Both the position numbers and the translations under genes were made by a program. From Thermoplasmata archaeon (lineage in GTDB: Archaea > Thermoplasmatota > Thermoplasmata > Lutacidiplasmatales > UBA184): a stretch of DNA of 11,643 bases. The DNA lies in the NCBI GenBank assembly GCA_030042955.1, contig JASHYQ010000046.1, positions 1-11,643 on the forward strand, read 5' to 3'. This document shows positions 7,569 to 11,643 of this stretch, piece by piece. Position 1 is the first letter of the stretch; each line of letters begins with the position of its first letter. The notes below the pieces were generated by a model that searched no databases, was not told the origin of the DNA, and saw only the letters and a list, made by a program, of their open reading frames with translations.

Positions 7569-8118
7569 CCGGCGACCGCTCGGACGGGCGTTCTTCGACC
7601 GTCCCACGACCCGGGTCGCCAAGGAGCTCCTGGGCGCGGTCGTCACCGTCCGAGCGCCCGGCGGGGCGCGTTCGGTCCAGCTGGTCGAGGTCGAGGCCTA
7701 CGTGGCGAACGACCCGGCGAACCACGCCTACCGGGGTCCGACCCGTCGCAATCGGTCGATGTTCGGTCCCCCCGGGACCCTGTACGTGTACCGTATTCAC
7801 CAGGTCGTCTGCGCGAATCTGGTCACGCGGCCGGGCGAGGCGGTGCTCCTTCGCGCCGGCCGTCCGCTGGTCCCGGCCGACGCGAACCCCTCGGGACCGG
7901 GCCGGCTCTGCCGAGTCCTCGGTCTCACGGTCGCCGACGACGGAGAGCGGGTGGGCCGGCACGGACGGATCTCGGTCACCAAGCCTCGAGGGACGACCCC
8001 AACCGAGCCGGTGATTCGGGGTCCTCGCATCGGGATCTCCCGAGCGGTGACCCGCCCCCTGCGCTTCAGCCTCGCGGGCGACCGGTGGGTCTCGCGCCCT
8101 CGCCGCCGAGCTACTTGA
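7552..8118 (+). CDS. 3-methyladenine DNA glycosylase (AAG/MPG family)
   Basis: A 188-residue protein of normal family length. This base-excision enzyme flips out alkylated or deaminated purines and cuts the N-glycosidic bond, leaving an abasic site. Visible signatures are the start [19 protein letters not shown] (10-28), the catalytic segment VEVEAY with E48 as the general base, D54-P-A-N-H58, TRRNRSMF (64-71), PGTLYVY (74-80), [10 protein letters not shown] (116-125) and [12 protein letters not shown] (171-182). The hairpin after YVY reads RIHQVVCAN, where most relatives have xIYGMHxCxN. The position of human Tyr162, which wedges into DNA, is His83, and one residue is missing. GTG 7552 is the only in-frame start near the conserved N-terminus. 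It overlaps the M29-like gene by 17 bases and the eL37 gene, on the other strand, by 8. Confidence 0.9.
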   Translation: MARSSNRRPLGRAFFDRPTTRVAKELLGAVVTVRAPGGARSVQLVEVEAYVANDPANHAYRGPTRRNRSMFGPPGTLYVYRIHQVVCANLVTRPGEAVLLRAGRPLVPADANPSGPGRLCRVLGLTVADDGERVGRHGRISVTKPRGTTPTEPVIRGPRIGISRAVTRPLRFSLAGDRWVSRPRRRAT

Positions 8119-8272
8119 GCTTCGCCCAGTTGTAGCTGCGGCGCCGCGCGGTGTCGCCGAACCCGCAGGAGGCGCAGACGCCCTGCTGGCGGTGAAAGGA
8201 GTGGCGGCCGCAGCGCCGGCAGATGATGTGGACGATCTTGCCGCCCCGGCGCGACGGTGTGCCCTTTCCCAT
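8111..8272 (-). CDS. rpl37e: Large ribosomal subunit protein eL37
   Basis: A 53-residue basic protein beginning [12 protein letters not shown]. It has the zinc-ribbon cysteines C18-x2-C21 and C33-x2-C36 ([11 protein letters not shown] and GVCASCGFG) and ends SYNWAKLK, all typical of archaeal and eukaryotic eL37. It binds 23S rRNA in the 50S subunit. The start is ATG 8272, read leftwards. AAGGAG (8284-8279 on the minus strand), merged with the LSm stop codon, lies 6 bases upstream and serves as ribosome site. It follows the LSm gene by 10 bases, the common archaeal LSm-eL37 pair. Its last 8 bases overlap the end of the glycosylase gene on the other strand, leaving no room for a separate terminator between them. 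Confidence 0.95.
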   Translation of the reverse strand: MGKGTPSRRGGKIVHIICRRCGRHSFHRQQGVCASCGFGDTARRRSYNWAKLK

Positions 8273-8278
8273 GGTTCG

Positions 8279-8284
8279 CTCCTT
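8279..8284 (-). promoter_or_regulatory. Ribosome binding site of eL37 overlapping the LSm stop
   Basis: On the minus strand the LSm stop TAA runs into GGAG, giving TAAGGAG. The AAGGAG core is 6 bases before the eL37 ATG. Such a stop/ribosome-site overlap indicates translational coupling of the two genes. Confidence 0.65.
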
Positions 8285-8495
8285 ACGGTGAGATGTAGAC
8301 GATCGAGTCGCCGCGCACGAGGGTGATCCCGCTGTGCGGGGTCACCTGGTCCTTCACGACCTCCTCGGCGGCGGAGAGGACGAGGTTCAGGTGCTGGTCG
8401 AACGCATCCAGCACGCCGCGGTACGAGCGCCCGCCCTTCATCTCCACCAAGACGCGCTTGTGGAGGCTCTGCTGCAGGACGTCGAGGGGCCGCAT
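8283..8495 (-). CDS. Sm-like archaeal protein (LSm, snRNP homologue)
   Basis: A 70-residue Sm-fold protein that would form a heptameric or hexameric ring binding U-rich RNA. The Sm1 motif is visible as [26 protein letters not shown] in outline (residues 2-27), with the hallmark [24 protein letters not shown] split over residues 16-39 (D31, N35 region). Sm2 is [15 protein letters not shown] (56-70), containing the IRGxxIxxI-type RNA-binding signature. The reading frame stays open far upstream to 8852, antisense to the ferredoxin gene. ATG 8495 gives the normal length, and an A/T-rich box lies about 30 bases before it. It is followed by eL37 after 10 bases. Confidence 0.94.
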   Translation of the reverse strand: MRPLDVLQQSLHKRVLVEMKGGRSYRGVLDAFDQHLNLVLSAAEEVVKDQVTPHSGITLVRGDSIVYISP

Positions 8496-8523
8496 CGGGG
8501 GGTCGGGTCGAGATAGGACCCCG

Positions 8524-8531
8524 TTCTTAAG
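8524..8531 (-). promoter_or_regulatory. Candidate TATA box for the LSm-eL37 operon
   Basis: CTTAAGAA, read on the minus strand, is one of the few A/T-rich stretches in this GC-rich region. Its centre is about 32 bases before the LSm ATG, so transcription would start a few bases before it. No Shine-Dalgarno site precedes that ATG, which fits a nearly leaderless message. The core CTTAAG is palindromic, so it could in principle also serve the + strand. Confidence 0.45.
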
Positions 8532-8574
8532 GGTTGCCGCGCCGCGCCCGTCCCTCCTCCGCCCCAACTCGTAA

Positions 8575-8582
8575 CCGTAATA
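8575..8582 (+). promoter_or_regulatory. Weak candidate TATA box for the ferredoxin gene
   Basis: CCGTAATA is A/T-rich for this genome. A transcript starting about 26 bases later, near 8602-8606, would begin just before ATG 8614. That supports 8614 over the ATG at 8590, which would lie upstream of the message. The match to a TATA consensus is poor. Confidence 0.3.
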
Positions 8583-8613
8583 GCCCGTCATGATGGGAGG
8601 GGCCGAGAGCGCG

Positions 8614-8892
8614 ATGGTCCTGGTCGACATCGACATCGCGAAGTGTACCGGCTGCTCGCACTGCAAGGACGTCTGCCCCGTCAACGTCTTCGACCTGCGT
8701 CCCCGCGCGGAGCTACCGGACGTGGTCGACGACCCCGCGGTCGCCGCGAAGTTCCAGTTCCGCGGCGAGAAGTCGCTCGCCATCAACGGACCGGAGTGCA
8801 TCGTCTGCGAGGCGTGCCTCTTCGAGTGCGAGGGCGAGTGCATCCTCATCACGGACGACGAGAACCACGTCCACCGCTCCGTCTACAAGTGA
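8614..8892 (+). CDS. 2[4Fe-4S] ferredoxin
   Basis: A 92-residue electron carrier starting MVLVDIDIAKCTGC. Cluster motifs are C11-x2-C14-x2-C17-x3-C21-P and C62-x2-C65-x2-C68-x3-C72. The second lacks the usual Pro after its last Cys and has an extra Cys at 76. About 40 residues separate the motifs (22-61), longer than in the small clostridial ferredoxins, with an acidic loop PDVVDDPAV. This suggests an archaeal ferredoxin with an insertion, or a subunit-type ferredoxin. ATG 8590 in the same frame would add MMGGAESA, unlike family starts. ATG 8614 places the first strand correctly and has GGAGG at 8596-8600, although 13 bases away. The redox partner is not evident; the next genes encode ATP synthase. 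Confidence 0.9.
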   Translation: MVLVDIDIAKCTGCSHCKDVCPVNVFDLRPRAELPDVVDDPAVAAKFQFRGEKSLAINGPECIVCEACLFECEGECILITDDENHVHRSVYK

Positions 8893-8900
8893 GGGGCGGA

Positions 8901-8918
8901 GCCGCCGGGTCTAGCGGC
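8901..8918 (+). terminator. Inverted repeat just after the ferredoxin gene
   Basis: GCCGC and GCGGC form a perfect 5-base-pair stem around an 8-base loop, 8 bases after the ferredoxin stop. No T-run follows, and archaeal terminators are normally T-rich, so a terminator role is doubtful. It could instead protect the 3' end or be chance in GC-rich sequence. Confidence 0.25.
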
Positions 8919-8986
8919 CCCAGGCTCCAGTGCCAGGGTCGACACTCCCACCGCGCTTCGCCCGAGAATTCGTGCCGAGGCGGGGC

Positions 8987-9005
8987 CTCCGGACGGCGGC
9001 CGGAG
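8987..9005. repeat. Dyad symmetry upstream of the ATP synthase promoter
   Basis: CTCCGG (8987-8992) and CCGGAG (9000-9005) are perfect inverted copies separated by 7 bases. The repeat ends 6 bases before the TATA-like box at 9012. It could be an operator for a dimeric regulator or a hairpin ending the ferredoxin transcript. A 6-base dyad in GC-rich DNA can also arise by chance. Confidence 0.35.
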
Positions 9006-9011
9006 CAGGTG

Positions 9012-9018
9012 TTAAATA
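9012..9018 (+). promoter_or_regulatory. TATA box of the ATP synthase F-A-B operon
   Basis: TTAAATA is the best TATA-like box in the window. Its centre is 28 bases before GTG 9043, so transcription would start at or very near the start codon and give a leaderless message. This agrees with the absence of a Shine-Dalgarno site for subunit F. A purine-rich stretch (GGAGCAGG) just upstream could act as the BRE. Confidence 0.65.
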
Positions 9019-9042
9019 GGCAGGAACCCCGCCGGGGCCGCC

Positions 9043-9381
9043 GTGACGGGGAAGGTCGACGAGCCGCGTCGTACGGTGGTGCTGGGCGAGCGGGAGCTCG
9101 CGATCGGTTTCCGTCTGATTGGCCTCAAGGACGTTGTCGAAGTCACGCCCGAGACCTCGGTCGGAGAGTTCCAGCGCGTGATGAGCGAGGGGAAGTACAA
9201 CCTCGTGATCGCGAGCCAGTCGATCCGGGCGCATCTCTCGGACGCGCAGCGGGCCCACGCCGATGCGTCCCTCGCGCCCCTGGTCGTCTTCGTGCCGACC
9301 CCGACCGGTGAGTTCGAGGTCGAAAGCATCAACACGCTCGCGAAGCGCGTCCTCGGCGTTACGCTCGCCGTGTCGAGCTAG
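9043..9381 (+). CDS. atpF: A-type ATP synthase subunit F
   Basis: A 112-residue small subunit of the central stalk, which sits with subunit D in the A3B3 ring and helps couple rotation to catalysis. The pattern is that of the family: strand VVLGERELAIGFRLIGLKDVVEV (12-34), a helix with SVGEFQRVM, strand YNLVIASQSIRAHL (52-65), strand LAPLVVFVPTP (78-88) and a C-terminal helix LAKRVLGVTL. GTG 9043 is chosen because it gives normal length and lies 28 bases after a good TATA box. The N-terminus is about 10 residues longer than the first strand needs. Subunit A follows after 14 bases. Subunits E and C, which often precede F in archaea, are not upstream here. Confidence 0.88.
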   Translation: MTGKVDEPRRTVVLGERELAIGFRLIGLKDVVEVTPETSVGEFQRVMSEGKYNLVIASQSIRAHLSDAQRAHADASLAPLVVFVPTPTGEFEVESINTLAKRVLGVTLAVSS

Positions 9382-9395
9382 CGGGAGAGCGATCG

Positions 9396-11156
9396 ATGGG
9401 AGTCGTCGGGCGCGTTTCCGGTCCGGTCGTGCTCGCCGAAGGGCTCGAGGGCGCGAAGATGTTCGACGTCGTGCGCGTCGGCTCGCTCGGCCTTGTCGGG
9501 GAGATCATCCGGCTGGTCGGCGGGACCGCGACCGTTCAGGTCTACGAGGACACCACGGGAATACGCCCGGGGGACCCCGTCGAGAACACCGGCCAGGCCC
9601 TCTCCGTCGAGCTCGGCCCGGGGCTCCTCAAGTCGATCTACGACGGCGTCCAGCGCCCGCTCGACGTCATCCAAAGGAGCCGCGGGGATTTCATCACCCG
9701 AGGGGTGGTCGTGCCCCCCCTCGACGAGACGGCCAAGTGGGAGTTCACGGCGGTCGTCTCCCCCGGGACGGCCGTCGCCTCCGGTGCGATCCTCGGCACC
9801 GTGCAGGAGACCCCCCTCATCCTGCACAAGATCATGGTCCCGCCCGGGATTGAAGGGACGGTCAGCGAGCTCGCGAGCGGCAGCTACACCATCCGCGAGC
9901 CGATCGGGTCGGTCAAGACGGCCACCGGGACTCAGCCTCTCTACCTGAGCCACAAGTGGGTCGTCCGCATCCCGCGCCCGGTCCAGCAGAAGCTCGCCCC
10001 CGGAATTCCCCTGATCACCGGCCAGCGGGTCATCGACAGCTTCTTCTCCGTGGCGAAGGGAGGGACAGCCTGTTGCCCTGGACCGTTCGGGAGTGGGAAG
10101 ACGGTCATCCAGCAACAGCTCGCGAAATGGGCCGACTCCGACGTTGTGGTCTACGTCGGTTGCGGCGAGCGCGGCAACGAGATGACCGAGTTGCTCACCT
10201 TGTTTCCGACCCTCGTCGACCCGAAGAGCAAGCGCCCGCTGATGGAACGGACGATTATGATCGCCAACACGTCCAACATGCCGGTGGCGGCGCGAGAAGC
10301 GAGCGTCTACACCGGGATCACCATCGCCGAGTACTTCCGGGACATGGGCTACGATGTCGCCCTGATGGCCGACTCGACCAGCCGGTGGGCCGAAGCGATG
10401 CGGGAGATCTCGGGCCGGCTCGAGGAGATGCCCGGCGAGGAAGGTTACCCCGCCTACCTCGGGCGTCGTGTCGCCGAATTCTACGAGCGAGCCGGCCGGG
10501 TGGTAACGCTCTCGCCCGATGGCCGCATCGGCTCGGTCACGGTCGTCGGCGCCGTCTCTCCGGCCGGCGGTGACACGTCGGAGCCGGTCAGCCAGAACAC
10601 GCTCCGCGTGACCCGCGTCTTCTGGGCGCTGGATGCCTCGCTCGCCTCCCGTCGCCACTTCCCCTCCATCAACTGGCTGCAGAGCTATTCGCTCTACATC
10701 AACGACCTCGAGCCCTGGTTCCGTGCCAACCTCTCGAAGGAGTTCGTTCCCCTCCGCCAGAAGGCGCTCGAGCTCCTCCAGAAGGAGGCGGAGCTCCAGG
10801 AGATCGTGCAGCTGGTCGGGGTCGACGCGCTCCCCGAGCGGGAGAAGGCCGTCCTCGACGCCGCGCGGATGATTCGGGAGGATTACCTCCAGCAGAGCGC
10901 CTACGACGACGTCGACACGTACACCTCGATCCAGAAGCAGTACCGGATGCTCCGCGCGATCCTCTCGTTCGCGGACCGCGAGCAGGAGGCGATCGGCAAG
11001 GGCGCGACCGTCGCCCAACTCCAGGGTCTTCCCGTGCGGACCAAGCTCTCCCGCATGAAGTGGATCCCCGAGACGGAGCTCGAGGGTCAGTTCAACCAGC
11101 TCGAACTCGAGATGGGCCAGGCGGTCGGTGAAATCGCCGCGGGCGGGGGGACCTAG
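9396..11156 (+). CDS. atpA: A-type ATP synthase catalytic subunit A
   Basis: The 586-residue nucleotide-binding catalytic subunit of the archaeal ATP synthase, normal in length. It has the N-terminal barrel ([16 protein letters not shown]), the long insertion that marks A over B subunits (about 90-200), the P-loop GPFGSGKTV (229-237), the GCGERGNEM signature with the catalytic Glu, the Walker-B segment [13 protein letters not shown] (D326) and the helical C-terminal domain. The P-loop is uninterrupted. This is notable because Thermoplasma species carry an intein in this gene. ATG 9396 has GGGAG 8 bases upstream and follows subunit F by 14 bases. With subunit B it forms the alternating A3B3 head at the inner membrane face. 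Confidence 0.97.
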   Translation: MGVVGRVSGPVVLAEGLEGAKMFDVVRVGSLGLVGEIIRLVGGTATVQVYEDTTGIRPGDPVENTGQALSVELGPGLLKSIYDGVQRPLDVIQRSRGDFITRGVVVPPLDETAKWEFTAVVSPGTAVASGAILGTVQETPLILHKIMVPPGIEGTVSELASGSYTIREPIGSVKTATGTQPLYLSHKWVVRIPRPVQQKLAPGIPLITGQRVIDSFFSVAKGGTACCPGPFGSGKTVIQQQLAKWADSDVVVYVGCGERGNEMTELLTLFPTLVDPKSKRPLMERTIMIANTSNMPVAAREASVYTGITIAEYFRDMGYDVALMADSTSRWAEAMREISGRLEEMPGEEGYPAYLGRRVAEFYERAGRVVTLSPDGRIGSVTVVGAVSPAGGDTSEPVSQNTLRVTRVFWALDASLASRRHFPSINWLQSYSLYINDLEPWFRANLSKEFVPLRQKALELLQKEAELQEIVQLVGVDALPEREKAVLDAARMIREDYLQQSAYDDVDTYTSIQKQYRMLRAILSFADREQEAIGKGATVAQLQGLPVRTKLSRMKWIPETELEGQFNQLELEMGQAVGEIAAGGGT

Positions 11157-11160
11157 AGCC

Positions 11161-11643
11161 GTGGCGGCCAAGGGTACTGCGCCCGCGAGGCCGGCCACCG
11201 AGGTTCCCGTCGACTACCGAACGGTAGAGCGCGTCGCGGGCCCCCTCCTGTTCGTCCGGGACGTGACGAACGCAGCGTACGGCGAGATCGTCGAGATCTC
11301 CCTTCCCAACGGCGAGCGGCGACAGGGTCAGGTGCTGGACTCGCGCAAGGGGCTCGCGATCGTCCAGGTGTTCGGCCCGACCATGGGGATGAACATCGAG
11401 GCGACCACGGTGAAGTTCCTAGGGGAGGTGGCGACCCTCGCGGTCTCGGACGAGCTCCTGGGACGCGTCTTTAACGGTCTCGGGGAGCCCAAGGATGGCG
11501 GGCCGAGGATCGTGAGCGAGACCCGGCTGGAGATCGTCGGGAACGCGATGAACCCGTACTCGCGCGAGGGGCCGAGCGAGTTCATCCAAACAGGGATCTC
11601 GACGATCGACGCGATGAACACGCTCGTTCGGGGCCAGAAGCTC
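11161..11643 (+). CDS. atpB: A-type ATP synthase subunit B (3' partial)
   Basis: The first 161 codons of the non-catalytic B subunit; the gene runs off the window. It starts at GTG 11161, 4 bases after subunit A, with a G-rich tract (11145-11151) as a possible ribosome site. The N-terminal barrel [19 protein letters not shown] (18-36) is followed by [27 protein letters not shown] and [16 protein letters not shown]. Then comes the conserved [17 protein letters not shown] and [14 protein letters not shown], identical or nearly so to archaeal B subunits just before their degenerate P-loop. A short hydrophilic leader of about 15 residues precedes the barrel. About 300 further codons would be expected beyond the edge. 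Confidence 0.96.
   Translation, partial: MAAKGTAPARPATEVPVDYRTVERVAGPLLFVRDVTNAAYGEIVEISLPNGERRQGQVLDSRKGLAIVQVFGPTMGMNIEATTVKFLGEVATLAVSDELLGRVFNGLGEPKDGGPRIVSETRLEIVGNAMNPYSREGPSEFIQTGISTIDAMNTLVRGQKL

Noticed and set aside
8589..8595. C-box-like ATGATGG of a C/D guide RNA
   Set aside because: No D box (CTGA) lies at a suitable distance on the same strand.
8590..8613. ATG 8590 as ferredoxin start
   Set aside because: It adds a Gly/Ala stretch before the first strand and has no ribosome site, whereas ATG 8614 gives a typical ferredoxin N-terminus.
8496..8852. N-terminal extension of the LSm frame
   Set aside because: The frame stays open upstream, but it is antisense to the ferredoxin gene and crosses the promoter region. 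Sm-like archaeal proteins are about 70-75 residues, matching ATG 8495.
8893..9010. Possible structured RNA gene between ferredoxin and atpF
   Set aside because: Short GC-rich stems are present, but they do not form a tRNA cloverleaf or show C/D or H/ACA box pairs.

Overview
The window is very GC-rich, and third codon positions are almost always G or C. It is clearly archaeal. The gene content includes a PolB2-type family B DNA polymerase, an Sm-like (LSm) protein followed by ribosomal protein eL37, and A-type ATP synthase subunits F, A and B. Several genes appear to start without a leader, about 26-30 bases after an A/T-rich box. The proteins are not strongly acidic, so a haloarchaeon is unlikely. 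A high-GC uncultivated euryarchaeon, for example in Thermoplasmatota, is my inference and cannot be fixed from this window alone.

Left part (1-8118, all + strand): a tightly packed run of genes with gaps of at most 22 bases or overlaps, so probably one or two long transcription units. In order: the tail of an unidentified gene; a short 'MGRT.PTYR' protein; a 777-residue PolB2-like polymerase; a 499-residue HEAT-repeat protein; a GNAT-type protein with two acetyltransferase-like halves; a GT-B-like protein; a protein shaped like an M29 aminopeptidase whose metal ligands appear lost; and a 3-methyladenine DNA glycosylase (AAG/MPG family). The polymerase and the glycosylase suggest a DNA-damage theme. 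The middle genes do not obviously fit it.

Centre (8111-8892): on the minus strand, LSm then eL37, a typical archaeal pair, with eL37 overlapping the glycosylase tail to tail by 8 bases. A 118-base divergent region separates LSm from a 2[4Fe-4S] ferredoxin gene on the + strand.

Right part (8893-11643): a 150-base spacer with two inverted repeats and a good TATA-like box leads into ATP synthase subunits F, A and the first 161 codons of B. Subunit F is the first gene here, with a ferredoxin upstream instead of the usual E and C subunits, so the ATP synthase operon is probably split in this genome.

No mobile element, CRISPR array, rRNA or tRNA was found. The features most worth a second look are the PolB2-centred gene run and the altered residues in its polymerase, glycosylase and M29-like proteins.
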